Notes: generated from the letters alone by a model not told the origin. 64,000 nt of DNA from an uncultured Eubacterium sp. (GCA_934561395.1 CAKTGF010000001.1:186001-250000), one strand, 5' to 3'. Shown: positions 33,654-41,835, numbered from the stretch's first letter. Made by a program: numbers and translations.

Positions 33654-34687
33654 GGGTATTTTTGCTGCAGCTTTAAAAATTCGTCATAGCTTTTTGCGAA
33701 ATGGAAGTCTTGGTTCAAATCGGAATAAAAATAAATGTAATCCGTTTTCGGGTAATTAACCGTTGCGCTCATAATCGCATCGCCGGAGTTTGTTATGGGC
33801 CCCGACGGCAAGCCTTGGCAGCGGTAGGTGTAGTACGAATCGTAAACCTCTTGCGAAAAGCCGTATTCATCCCTAAGCTTTGCGGCATAAAAATATGTTA
33901 CATCCGACTCTAATTTCATACCCCTTGAAAGCCTGTTCATAAATACCGAGGCAATATTTTTCGCCGAGTCGTTGGTTAAGGCCTCCTCCTGAACAATTGA
34001 GGCAAGGGTTACAAGCTCATAAAGTGTCATATTGTTATTTTTGCAAAAAGCGGTCATATCATCGGTAATATGCTCGTCAAACGCCTCAAGCATTTGGGCG
34101 GCAACATCCTTTGCGTCGCTGTTTTTTGCAAAATTATATGTTGCAGGGAAAAGAAAGCCCTCCAGCTGATAGCCGATTAATTCATTGTCGGGAATATCCT
34201 TTAAAAAGTCATAATCAAAGCCGTCCTTGCTTTTGCAGACCTCTAAAAAATCCTTTGCGGAGCAAATTCCGTTTTCCTCCAAAATATCAGCCATTTCCAT
34301 GCAATTTTTGCCCTCGGGGAAGGTTACCTTAATGCCCTCGTGGGAAATATCGGGGTTATTAAGCTTTTCAAAAATCTCCTCATAGCTCATATTTGCGTTA
34401 AGCTGATATTCGCCGTTAATAAACACAAAATCGGGGTGGTATTTATCCATCCAATTTGTCCAGGCAATTGATGAAATAACCACCTTGTTATTGAAAAGCA
34501 TTTGGGCAACCTCATACTCAAAATCCTTGCTTTCTATAACCAAGGTATAGTCAATATCCTTTTGGTTTTTACCGTTAATATCGTTTTTTACAGCGGTATA
34601 GCCGTAGCCGAACACACCTGCAATCAGCGCCGCCACAACTAAAATAATTATTATCTTAACCGATTTGTTAGCTTTGTTTTTACTCAT
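33638..34687 (-). CDS. mltG: Endolytic peptidoglycan transglycosylase MltG
   Basis: A 349-residue membrane-anchored YceG/MltG protein that cuts nascent glycan strands. A single membrane helix lies at residues 11-30 (IIIILVVAALIAGVFGYGY), then the YceG domain with LEGFLFPATYNF, LASIVQEEA and VFMNRLSRGMKLESDVTYFY, ending SGDAIMSATVNYPKTDYIYF. In the active-site stretch most relatives read ASIVEKE; here it is ASIVQEE, a variant that keeps the second Glu. Starts 8 bases inside the GNAT gene end. Confidence 0.92.
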   Translation of the reverse strand: MSKNKANKSVKIIIILVVAALIAGVFGYGYTAVKNDINGKNQKDIDYTLVIESKDFEYEVAQMLFNNKVVISSIAWTNWMDKYHPDFVFINGEYQLNANMSYEEIFEKLNNPDISHEGIKVTFPEGKNCMEMADILEENGICSAKDFLEVCKSKDGFDYDFLKDIPDNELIGYQLEGFLFPATYNFAKNSDAKDVAAQMLEAFDEHITDDMTAFCKNNNMTLYELVTLASIVQEEALTNDSAKNIASVFMNRLSRGMKLESDVTYFYAAKLRDEYGFSQEVYDSYYTYRCQGLPSGPITNSGDAIMSATVNYPKTDYIYFYSDLNQDFHFAKSYDEFLKLQQKYPWKED

Positions 34688-35120
34688 TATTTCCCCTTAT
34701 CATTGGCAAATGCACAATGCCCCTGTCTATTATAGTTTTGTCTGTAAGCTTTTTAAAGCCCAGGCTTTGGTAAAAGCCCACCGCATGGAGTTGGGAATCC
34801 ACCAAAATTTTATCGGCGCCGCCCTCCTCTGCACGGGTGCACAAGGCGTTAACAAGCATTTTGCCCACACCTGTGCCACGGCAAGAGCGTAAAACAGCTA
34901 TTCTGCCGATTTTTACCCCCTGCTCAGTGTGAGCTATTCGCCCTGTGGCAACGGCAAGATCACCGTCATAAATCAAGGCGTATTCTGTGGATAAAAGGCT
35001 GTCGTAAGAGTCAAGCTCCTCAGCGGCAATTGCCCCCTGCTCCTTTTCAAAAACGGTATTTCTGATTGATAAAACCTTTTCAAAATCGGGAGAATTGCAG
35101 TTAATAAATCTTATATCCAT
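34680..35120 (-). CDS. GNAT-family N-acetyltransferase
   Basis: A 146-residue GNAT. The acetyl-CoA loop is VLRSCRGTGVGKMLVNAL, and VGFYQSLGFKKLTD closes the fold. The substrate is unknown. A TTTCAA-17-TAAAAT element lies upstream. Overlaps and probably cotranscribes with mltG. Confidence 0.88.
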   Translation of the reverse strand: MDIRFINCNSPDFEKVLSIRNTVFEKEQGAIAAEELDSYDSLLSTEYALIYDGDLAVATGRIAHTEQGVKIGRIAVLRSCRGTGVGKMLVNALCTRAEEGGADKILVDSQLHAVGFYQSLGFKKLTDKTIIDRGIVHLPMIRGNNE

Positions 35121-35213
35121 AAAAACACCTGTTAAAACAAAATTTGCTTGCTCTAAATTGATATTTTAACACAAAAATATACAAATTGAAATACCATATT
35201 TAAAAAACTCCGA

Positions 35214-35242
35214 TTGACTAATTAAGGCATTTAAATTATACT
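35214..35242 (+). promoter_or_regulatory. Promoter of the HPr-kinase-like/DUF4430 pair
   Basis: TTGACT-17-TATACT, 30 bases before the ATG at 35272. Confidence 0.65.
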
Positions 35243-35271
35243 ATCATTAGTATTTTTACGGAGGAAAGCAA

Positions 35272-36000
35272 ATGCCGATTTATGATATTGCCGGTTTAAA
35301 GGTAAAAATGGACAGATGCGGCGGAAGAATTGAGCGCCAGGGCGTTGCCTATCTTGCCGAAAATCAAAGCGAAAACCAGCATATTGACATTGAAATTTTG
35401 GTAGATGACCAAAGAATACAAAATGCGGTTAACGAGCACCCGGAGCTTAACAGCGACGATTGGGAATATATGATAACCGGCTCTGATTTTTACAAGGCGG
35501 CTATCAGGTACAAGGGCTTTCTTTTGCACTCCTCCTGCGTTGTGGTTGACGGCGTGGCTTATGCCTTTTCTGCTGATTCAGGCGTGGGCAAATCCACCCA
35601 CACACAGCTTTGGCTAAAAAAATTCGGCGACCGTGCCTATATTTTGAATGACGATAAGCCCTGCATAAGAATAATTGACGATAAGGTATATGCCTGCGGC
35701 ACCCCATGGAGCGGCAAGCACGATTGTTCAAGGCCTGAAATAGTGCCGCTGGGCGGAATATGCTTTATTCACAGGAGCGAGGAAAACACCATAAAGCCTG
35801 CGGAAACAAAAAAGGCGGTGTTCAATGTTTTTGCCCAGTCAGTTCATCGGCTGGGGCCCAACGCAATGGAAAGATTTTTTGACATTTTGCAATTTATCTT
35901 TACCCATGTGCCCATTTATGATTTGGGCTGCAACATTTCAGATGAGGCAGTGGATGTGGCATATAACGCAATGAAACGAAACAAGGAAGACTTAGTATAA
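35272..36000 (+). CDS. HPr-kinase-like P-loop protein
   Basis: A 242-residue protein whose C-terminal half looks like the HprK/P fold: LLHSSCVVVDG (His near 86), Walker A FSADSGVGKSTHTQLW (near 100-115), NDDKPCIRI and CGTPWSGKHDC. Related small kinases sit in peptide-modification clusters beside PqqD-like proteins, but neither PqqD nor a radical SAM partner is here. The N-terminal 80 residues have no recognisable domain. It overlaps the following lipoprotein gene (TAATG), implying a joint function. Confidence 0.7.
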   Translation: MPIYDIAGLKVKMDRCGGRIERQGVAYLAENQSENQHIDIEILVDDQRIQNAVNEHPELNSDDWEYMITGSDFYKAAIRYKGFLLHSSCVVVDGVAYAFSADSGVGKSTHTQLWLKKFGDRAYILNDDKPCIRIIDDKVYACGTPWSGKHDCSRPEIVPLGGICFIHRSEENTIKPAETKKAVFNVFAQSVHRLGPNAMERFFDILQFIFTHVPIYDLGCNISDEAVDVAYNAMKRNKEDLV

Positions 36001-36764
36001 TGAAAAAAATAATATCCGCTTTACTTGCGGTTCTTATGTGTTTTTCGTTGGCAAGCTGCACCTCAAACGGAAGCGGCGACGCCGTTTTAGAGCAGCTGAC
36101 GGATTTTTCCACAACTGCGATAGGCTCTGACGGCGAAACGGTTGTTGCGGAAGAAAGCAACGCCGACGAGCAAACCGCCACCACAGCCGAGGCCGCTGCC
36201 GATAATAACAGCACAACAAACGGCGGCGAAGAAAGCACCACTGCTCCAAAAGGCGGCGATACATCAACAAGCAAAGCAAAAGCCCCAAGCAAAAAAGCGG
36301 GCAATCAAGAAAACGGGCAATTAAGCACAACAAAGCAGACTACCAAAAAAAGCAGCAAACAGCCCACAATAAATAAAAATCAAGGTGAGAGCTTTTGCTA
36401 CATTACCATTGACTGCACCAAGATACTTGACTACTTAAAAAAGCACGGCAAAAAGGGTTATGAACAATATCTGGAATACATTCCCAAAAGCGGTTATATA
36501 ATTCATAACTACAAGTGCACATATAAAAGCGGCGACACTGTTTATGATATTTTGAAAAGAGCCTGCGATGAAAACAATATTGATGTTAACGCAACCGACA
36601 GCGTTTACGGCATATATGTTGAAGGCATTAATAACATTTCTGAAAAGAATTTCGGCAAATACAGCGGCTGGATGTACAGCGTTAACGGAACGCCGCCGCC
36701 AATCAGTTGCGGCAAATTTAAAGCCTCCCCAAGTGACGAAATAATATTCTATTACACCTGCTGA
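36000..36764 (+). CDS. DUF4430-domain lipoprotein
   Basis: A 254-residue lipoprotein. Signal peptide KIISALLAVLMCFSLASC ends in a lipobox Cys at about 20. A Thr/Ser/Lys-rich low-complexity linker spans roughly 40-125. The C-terminal domain (YITIDCTKILDYL, GDTVYDILKRAC, GKYSGWMYSVNGTPPP, FYYTC) matches DUF4430, the fold related to the C-terminal domain of transcobalamin, a possible ligand-binding module. Start overlaps the upstream kinase-like gene. Confidence 0.8.
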   Translation: MKKIISALLAVLMCFSLASCTSNGSGDAVLEQLTDFSTTAIGSDGETVVAEESNADEQTATTAEAAADNNSTTNGGEESTTAPKGGDTSTSKAKAPSKKAGNQENGQLSTTKQTTKKSSKQPTINKNQGESFCYITIDCTKILDYLKKHGKKGYEQYLEYIPKSGYIIHNYKCTYKSGDTVYDILKRACDENNIDVNATDSVYGIYVEGINNISEKNFGKYSGWMYSVNGTPPPISCGKFKASPSDEIIFYYTC

Positions 36765-36780
36765 TGCATATTTACACAAA

Positions 36781-36882
36781 AACAAAACCATCCATGAGGG
36801 GCGCACTACATAAGGAATAAATGCTCAAAAAGCTTAAACCAATTACTTCCTTGTGCAGTGCGCCCCAACGGGTGGTTTTGTT
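36781..36882. repeat. Long imperfect inverted repeat between convergent genes
   Basis: Two arms of about 39 bases (AACAAAACCA..., then GGGGCGCACT..., then AAGGAA) pair with roughly 90 percent identity around a central loop of about 25 bases. T-rich sequence follows on each strand. It reaches the stop codon of the YczE-like gene and probably acts as a two-way terminator; its length is also compatible with a small palindromic element. Confidence 0.65.
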
Positions 36883-37498
36883 ATTTACCGTTTATCATTT
36901 TGAAAACTTTTGTTTTATTAACAGCGTTTACGGTTGACTGAATTATGGGGCCCGAAAGTAAAACGGTAGCAATTGTGCAAATTCCAAATTTTCCGCCGAG
37001 CAGCACACCGATAACTACCATTAAAATATCAAGCGCCATTCTGACAATTTTTACTTTCCAGCCATTCTTTTCCGCAAGTGAAAAGGTAACTGCCTCGTAT
37101 GAGCCTCTGCCGAAATCTGCGGCGGAATACAGCCCTGTGCCGAATGAAAATATCACAATGCCCAGCAGCATTAAAGCAAAATTAACCGCTTTAATATCCG
37201 TATAGTGTTGAATTTTTGTGAACACGTCCACAAAAAAGCTGTAAATTATTTGATAAAGAATTGTGCCCACATTGATTTGTTTTCGGTCATAGAAAAGGGC
37301 AAAAATTATCATTGCCGCAGCAACAACAAGGGACGCTGTGCCGATTGTCATACCCGTTACATTCGTAAGCCCCTGCCAAAGTATGGCAAGTGTGGCGCCG
37401 CCAAAGCCTGCGCCTATTGCAAGCGTTATTCCGTAAGCGGATATTATTGAACCGACAATAACTGTAATTGTTTTTATTGAATATTTTTTTAATTTCAT
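36881..37498 (-). CDS. YczE/YitT-type integral membrane protein
   Basis: A 205-residue protein with five to six hydrophobic helices (TVIVGSIISAYGITLAIGAG, VAAAMIIFALFY, NFALMLLGIVIFSFGTGLYS, GICTIATVLLSGPII). The first segment with GxxxxAYGI and the LYSAADFGRGSYEA stretch fit the YczE/YyaS/YitT group. The transported substrate, if any, is unknown. A promoter and attenuator-like leader lie directly upstream, so expression appears to be conditional. Confidence 0.75.
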   Translation of the reverse strand: MKLKKYSIKTITVIVGSIISAYGITLAIGAGFGGATLAILWQGLTNVTGMTIGTASLVVAAAMIIFALFYDRKQINVGTILYQIIYSFFVDVFTKIQHYTDIKAVNFALMLLGIVIFSFGTGLYSAADFGRGSYEAVTFSLAEKNGWKVKIVRMALDILMVVIGVLLGGKFGICTIATVLLSGPIIQSTVNAVNKTKVFKMINGK

Positions 37499-37514
37499 AT
37501 TACCACCAAAAAAA

Positions 37515-37588
37515 GACTATAAACTCTACTGTTATGTTCAGAAACAGCAAAATTTATAGTCTCAGTCAGCCTAGACAGCTTTATTTTT
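37515..37588 (-). promoter_or_regulatory. Attenuator-like leader of the YczE-type gene
   Basis: A roughly 90-nt leader ends in a strong terminator (GACUAUAAA...UUUAUAGUC with UUUUUUU, 37515-37561) just before GGTGG and the ATG. Upstream bases GUCU...AGAC can pair with the terminator's 5' arm, giving an alternative fold. It does not match a riboswitch family I recognise; preQ1-I was considered and not supported. Confidence 0.5.
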
Positions 37589-37593
37589 TCTTG

Positions 37594-37622
37594 ATTATAA
37601 ACCCGAGGTTTTATAAAATCAA
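37594..37622 (-). promoter_or_regulatory. Promoter of the YczE-type leader
   Basis: TTGATT-17-TATAAT on the minus strand. Confidence 0.65.
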
Positions 37623-37702
37623 CGGTTACAACATTTGTTTTATATATTCGCTCGTGGTTTTGTTATATCGTTTGAGTAATTTTAGTGTGCCACTTAGGTT
37701 TG

Positions 37703-38704
37703 TTATTCATCATCAAAATCTATTTTAAGCAATATTTTTTCTTTGTTGTGGGGTTCATCTTGGGTTTTGCCGTCCTTTTGCCGTTTAGCCTCCAACTCCT
37801 CAATATATTCGTTGCGAAGCTGTGCGTTGGTTTCCTTAACCGCCGTAAACTCCACATTCTTGTTTTTAAAATATCTGTAATTTCTGAAAAGCATAACAAT
37901 ACCAAAGGCAACTGCCACTGCGCCGACGGTTATTGCAATTTGCACAACAGAGGTCCAGCAAGACTTTACCGCCAGGTTATAAACATAGTTATCGCAGAAT
38001 TTATATTTGCCGATAGGACCCAGCAAATTTGAAATTGTGGGAACCAAAACCAGCAAATAACCTGCCGTTACAATGCCCATGCCGATATAGCTGTATTTTC
38101 TGTGCCTGCCGTAATTAACCAAATCAAGAATAACTATTGACGCAACCAAAAGCACCGCAGGTATCACAATAAGATAAACCATAATTTTGCTTTGAGCAAG
38201 CTTAAACAGGCGCACATTTGCCGTTGCATTGCCGCCGAAATACTCGTTTGCAGCGTCAACCGCCAAACAAGCCGCCTTTGAAACCTCCGCATCCGAGGCG
38301 CTTATGCCGTTGGTGTTGCAATATTCGGTCATTGATGATTTTATGCTGTTATACAAATCCTCATCATCGGAAAACCTTGTGGAATAGCTGTAAAGAAAGT
38401 TTTTTGTAACGGTGCTGAATATAACGTTAATATCCCTTTGTGTTATTGATTTTGTCATAACCTCAATGGGCACATCAACCTTGCCGTCATATTTTTCAAG
38501 CTCGGTGCTAAAGCCCTCAATCGCCTGCTGCTGGCAGCTTTGGAGCTTTGACTCCACAAATGACGAGGAGGAAAACATACCGATTATGCCCACGCTGAAG
38601 GTTAAAACAAAAATTGAAAGGGCAAGCACCATTGATAATGCAAAGTTAAGCAGTACCATAAGATAGTATTTTACTTTTCCGTTAGTCAACGGTATCACCC
38701 CCAT
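37703..38704 (-). CDS. Multi-pass membrane protein, function unknown
   Basis: A 333-residue protein I do not recognise. One helix near the N-terminus (ALSMVLALSIFVLTFSVGII), an extracytoplasmic region of about 125 residues, then three helices (KIMVYLIVIPAVLLVASIVI, MGIVTAGYLLVLVPTIS, IAITVGAVAVAFGIVMLF) and a charged cytoplasmic tail. It overlaps the end of the sortase-like gene by 23 bases. The start is uncertain: ATG at 38704, GTG at 38698 or TTG at 38689; GGGGGTG best serves the last. Confidence 0.6.
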   Translation of the reverse strand: MGVIPLTNGKVKYYLMVLLNFALSMVLALSIFVLTFSVGIIGMFSSSSFVESKLQSCQQQAIEGFSTELEKYDGKVDVPIEVMTKSITQRDINVIFSTVTKNFLYSYSTRFSDDEDLYNSIKSSMTEYCNTNGISASDAEVSKAACLAVDAANEYFGGNATANVRLFKLAQSKIMVYLIVIPAVLLVASIVILDLVNYGRHRKYSYIGMGIVTAGYLLVLVPTISNLLGPIGKYKFCDNYVYNLAVKSCWTSVVQIAITVGAVAVAFGIVMLFRNYRYFKNKNVEFTAVKETNAQLRNEYIEELEAKRQKDGKTQDEPHNKEKILLKIDFDDE

Positions 38705-39290
38705 TAACTAAATCAGCAGTATAAACTGTGTAAAGATTATCCTGGTCAACACTGTAAAAATTAGTGTAGGGAAGGCACAAAACCAGCGTGTTGTTTTTAA
38801 AATATGATTTTAAATCATTTTCTTCAACACCGTATTTTATGCCGCTTATTTTGTAGCTGTAGGTTGAATGCTTATAAACCTCCAGCTTAACACCGTCGCC
38901 GATTTGGGCGCCGTGCAAATAATTGAATTGGCTTTTTGTGTTGGTGCCCGTAACCACCATTGAGCCGGTGGTCCAGGGTTCAGTTGAGCCCTTTTTCATA
39001 ATCAAGGCGTCAAGCTCATCGCCGGAGCCGTAAACAACGGCGCTGTTAATATTAAGATTTTCAATGCTGATATTGCCTATGTAGGTTTCCTTTTCAAGGG
39101 ACTTAAAGCTGTCAAAATCAGTCAGCTTATAGTCGGCAACATCAACCTGGTTTGCAACAATGGGCGTTTCGTTATTTGATGAGGCAACAAGCCTTGGCAT
39201 TGCAACAAATGAAGCCGCAAGAGCCAAAAGCGTTACCACCAAGGGAATAAGTATTGAACGCCTTGCAAAGTTGAACAATAAAGAGTTCAT
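38682..39290 (-). CDS. Sortase-like membrane protein with degenerate active site
   Basis: A 202-residue protein with an N-terminal anchor (SILIPLVVTLLALAASFVAM) and a sortase-type beta barrel: YIGNISIENLNINSAVVYG, GDGVKLEVY and TLVLCLPYTNF. The Cys of the TLxTC motif is kept. The residue after TGT where sortases carry the catalytic His (TGH/AGH) is Asn (VVTGTNTKSQF), and no clear catalytic Arg follows. It may be inactive or use another His (YLHG). The ATG at 39290 follows GGAGAGGG. It pairs with the overlapping membrane gene downstream. Confidence 0.65.
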   Translation of the reverse strand: MNSLLFNFARRSILIPLVVTLLALAASFVAMPRLVASSNNETPIVANQVDVADYKLTDFDSFKSLEKETYIGNISIENLNINSAVVYGSGDELDALIMKKGSTEPWTTGSMVVTGTNTKSQFNYLHGAQIGDGVKLEVYKHSTYSYKISGIKYGVEENDLKSYFKNNTLVLCLPYTNFYSVDQDNLYTVYTADLVNGGDTVD

Positions 39291-39456
39291 ATAAACCCTC
39301 TCCAAAAAATGAATTTGTTAACTATTTGTTAATTATATAACATTCTCACAAAATTAGCAAGCAAATAGCCGCTTTATTTATAAAATTTATATTAAAAAGT
39401 TATTTTTGTAAAGGCATAAATCATATTTATCATTACAAGATTAGGGGGAGAGATTT

Positions 39457-40140
39457 ATGCTTTCAGCATTATTATCGGCATTAAGTGCAAATATTTTGTA
39501 TTTTATTTTGCACATTCAAAACGGCTCGTCATTCCCGAAGCCGTTAAACTCAAAAGAGGAATACGCATACCTTGAAAAAATGGCAAACGGCGACAAAAAC
39601 GCCCGTGCCGTTTTGATTGAGCGAAATTTAAGGCTTGTAAGCCATATTGTTAAAAAATATTATTCAAAAACCAACGATACCGACGACCTTATTTCAATAG
39701 GCACAATCGGCCTTATAAAGGCAATTGACACCTTTGATTACACCAAGGGCACAAGGCTTGCCACCTATGCCTCAAGGTGCATTGAAAACGAGGTTTTAAT
39801 GCATTTTCGCAACATAAAAAAGCAAAATAACGACATTCATTTAAGCGACGCCATTGATACCGACAAGGACGGCAACCCGCTGACCATTGAAGATATTATA
39901 AGCGACAGCAACGATTTGGCGGAAAACCTTGAAACCAAAACCCAGTGGGAGCAGGTGTCAAAAATAATTGAAAATATGTCCGACCAAAGGGAAAAGGAAA
40001 TAATAATTTTAAGATACGGCCTTAACAACAAGCGCCCCCTTACCCAACGGGAGGTTGCGGAAAGGCTAAATATAAGCCGCAGCTATGTTTCAAGAATTGA
40101 AAAAAAGGTTTTGTCGGATATAAGAAAAAGAGTTAAATAG
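39457..40140 (+). CDS. sigK: RNA polymerase sporulation sigma factor SigK
   Basis: A 227-residue sigma-70-family factor driving late mother-cell sporulation genes. Residues 1-20 are a hydrophobic pro-sequence (MLSALLSALSANILYFILH), then region 2 (NLRLVSHIVKKYY, DLISIGTIGLIKAIDTFDY, RLATYASRCIENEVLMHFR) and region 4 (LTQREVAERLNISRSYVSRI). The coding frame is continuous, so there is no skin-type insertion as in B. subtilis or C. difficile. It starts after GGGGGAG and stands divergent from the sortase-like gene. Confidence 0.94.
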   Translation: MLSALLSALSANILYFILHIQNGSSFPKPLNSKEEYAYLEKMANGDKNARAVLIERNLRLVSHIVKKYYSKTNDTDDLISIGTIGLIKAIDTFDYTKGTRLATYASRCIENEVLMHFRNIKKQNNDIHLSDAIDTDKDGNPLTIEDIISDSNDLAENLETKTQWEQVSKIIENMSDQREKEIIILRYGLNNKRPLTQREVAERLNISRSYVSRIEKKVLSDIRKRVK

Positions 40141-40145
40141 AAAAG

Positions 40146-40173
40146 TGCCCGCAGCCGTGAAAAGCTACGGGCA
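40146..40173. terminator. Bidirectional terminator between sigK and SCP2 gene
   Basis: TGCCCGcAGC...GCTaCGGGCA with T-rich sequence after it (ATTTTTGCATTTTTT). Confidence 0.75.
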
Positions 40174-40185
40174 TTTTTGCATTTT

Positions 40186-40515
40186 TTACTTAATAAACTT
40201 AATCATTTCAAGCGCCGCATTTACATCGCCGTCAACCTTAAGCTTGCCTGTTGTGAAAGCAACAACCGGGTCAAGCTTGCCGTTAATAAGCTTAATGAAG
40301 TTTGTGCCGTTCATAGTAATGATAGCATTTCTGTCATAATATTCATAAGGCTCAACATTAACCTTGCCGTCCTTAATTTCAATATAGAAAATTCCGCTTG
40401 CAGCCTTACCCTCAATATTGATTTGGAAAGCCATTGTGCCTTGAACAGATGAAACGTTAACATCGCTGAACTTGTTTCTTGCAGCCTCAACGATTGACTC
40501 ATAAGTCATAGCCAT
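40186..40515 (-). CDS. SCP2 sterol-binding-domain protein
   Basis: A 109-residue stand-alone SCP2-like domain (GTMAFQINIEGKAASGIFYI, MNGTNFIKLINGKLDP, LKVDGDVNAALEMIKFI). Such proteins hold a hydrophobic ligand, probably a lipid or acyl-CoA; the bacterial role is unclear. It has its own promoter. Confidence 0.82.
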   Translation of the reverse strand: MAMTYESIVEAARNKFSDVNVSSVQGTMAFQINIEGKAASGIFYIEIKDGKVNVEPYEYYDRNAIITMNGTNFIKLINGKLDPVVAFTTGKLKVDGDVNAALEMIKFIK

Positions 40516-40545
40516 AATATGTACCTCCTATATACATTTTACAAA

Positions 40546-40574
40546 ATTGTACCACAAAACAGGCATAATTTCAA
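40546..40574 (-). promoter_or_regulatory. Promoter of the SCP2 gene
   Basis: TTGAAA-17-TACAAT on the minus strand, followed by an AGGAGG ribosome site. Confidence 0.65.
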
Positions 40575-40609
40575 GCATTTTAAATCGACATTATATTGCA
40601 AAAAAACAA

Positions 40610-40629
40610 GAGGGACGATACCGTCCCTC
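40610..40629 (-). terminator. Terminator of the zinc-ribbon membrane protein gene
   Basis: GAGGGACG-atac-CGTCCCTC followed by TTGTTTTTTT on the minus strand. Confidence 0.75.
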
Positions 40630-40642
40630 CGTACCTGTAATT

Positions 40643-41620
40643 TTATTCGGCCTCAAACAGGTCAAGTATTGACTGTGAGGTGTATTTGCCGTTTTCCTGA
40701 CCGAAATTAACAACTGCACTTTCAATAACAACTGCGTCGCCGCCACGATCATAAATTGCAAAAGTAACGGAAACCTCTACATTACTGCCTAAAAAGTCTG
40801 TGCTTGCGGTGTAATCATAGCAGGTATATTCGTTGTCGCCGATTTTCTTTGTGTATTCATCGCCTTTTTTAAGGTCAAGGTTAAGCTCGCTGACTGTTTC
40901 GTTTAGGGTGTCAACATCCTCTTCCAAAACATCAAGCAGGTCGCCGTCCTCATAATAGCTCTTTGAGCCATTGGTGTAACGGTAGGTATCAACGATTGCA
41001 TACTCATAGGAGGAATCGCCGTCATTTTCATACTCTGCAGAAAACTCATAATACTGCCTTGTATCCGCATCCTCCTCGGTATAGTAATAATTACCATCAT
41101 CATCCTTTTCAATCTTACCGCTTACCTCCTTGTTGCTTTCGTCCAAAGAGTCCTCCATTTCACTTTTACCGGGCTTAGAGATTGTAAAATCCTTAGGTGC
41201 GTCGAAAACAAGGCCTACGGATTCATTTGTGTAGGTGTTGCCGTCAAGTTCGCCGGCCTCAATAGACGACGGAGCAAGGAACACTGCCAAAATAATGCCG
41301 AGAATGATAATACCCACAACAACACACACAACAATAACAGGTGCCTTGCTCTTCTTTTTGGGAGCGGGTGCTATTGGCATTTGCGGAGCATTATACTGCT
41401 GATAAGCCGGATTTGGGGCATAATATTCGCCCTGTTGAGCAGGCTGATATGGTGCTTGCTGAGGTTGGGCGTTATAAACCGGCTGCTGTTGCGGTGCCTG
41501 ATACGAGGGCTGCGCCGAAGCCTCGTAAGGGGGCTGCACAGTGGAGCCTTGCTTTGCGCCGCAGTTTGGGCAAAAGCCCGAATTTTCAGGGATTTCCGAA
41601 TTACAGTTAAAACATTTCAT
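40643..41620 (-). CDS. Zinc-ribbon, single-pass membrane protein with extracytoplasmic domain
   Basis: A 325-residue protein. An N-terminal zinc ribbon (MKCFNCNSEIPENSGFCPNC), a Pro/Gln/Tyr-rich linker (about 25-85), one membrane helix (APVIVVCVVVGIIILGIILA) and an acidic extracellular domain (NESVGLVFDAPKDFTISKPG onward). This layout is frequent among Clostridia surface proteins of unknown role. Promoter at 41660-41688. Confidence 0.75.
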   Translation of the reverse strand: MKCFNCNSEIPENSGFCPNCGAKQGSTVQPPYEASAQPSYQAPQQQPVYNAQPQQAPYQPAQQGEYYAPNPAYQQYNAPQMPIAPAPKKKSKAPVIVVCVVVGIIILGIILAVFLAPSSIEAGELDGNTYTNESVGLVFDAPKDFTISKPGKSEMEDSLDESNKEVSGKIEKDDDGNYYYTEEDADTRQYYEFSAEYENDGDSSYEYAIVDTYRYTNGSKSYYEDGDLLDVLEEDVDTLNETVSELNLDLKKGDEYTKKIGDNEYTCYDYTASTDFLGSNVEVSVTFAIYDRGGDAVVIESAVVNFGQENGKYTSQSILDLFEAE

Positions 41621-41659
41621 AAAAATTCTCCTCTATCCGTTTTTGTAATTACCAAATTA

Positions 41660-41688
41660 ATGATACCACGCAAGCGTGCGCTTGTCAA
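41660..41688 (-). promoter_or_regulatory. Promoter of the zinc-ribbon membrane protein gene
   Basis: TTGACA-17-TATCAT on the minus strand; the spacer contains a CACGC-aag-CGTGCG dyad. Confidence 0.6.
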
Positions 41689-41784
41689 TCTTGCAGGGCT
41701 GTCGGTGTATAAATTGTTTTATATATGCATAATTGCAGCTTATGCATTAAAAATAAATGTGTGAAAAAAGCTGAAAAACAGCCC

Positions 41785-41813
41785 TTGACAAATACCCCCA
41801 TAGGGTATATTAT
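41785..41813 (+). promoter_or_regulatory. csoR-copA promoter with CsoR operator in the spacer
   Basis: TTGACA-17-TATTAT. The spacer holds TACCC-CCATA-GGGTA (41793-41807), a perfect GC-rich dyad of the kind bound by copper-sensing CsoR repressors. Binding would block polymerase directly. Confidence 0.8.
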
Positions 41814-41835
41814 ATGTGCAGAAAGAGGTGCTGAT

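Noticed and set aside
33638..34687. Inactive MltG because ASIVEKE reads ASIVQEE
   Set aside because: The second Glu is kept, and to my knowledge the Gln variant occurs in Clostridia homologues; not enough to call it inactive.
36034..36333. Antisense open frames across the DUF4430 lipoprotein linker
   Set aside because: They arise from low-complexity Thr/Ser codons; no ribosome sites or domain similarity.
37515..37588. PreQ1-I riboswitch before the YczE-type gene
   Set aside because: GUCUAGG...CUAUAAA is superficially similar, but the closing stem and conserved loop bases do not match, and the gene is not a queuosine gene.
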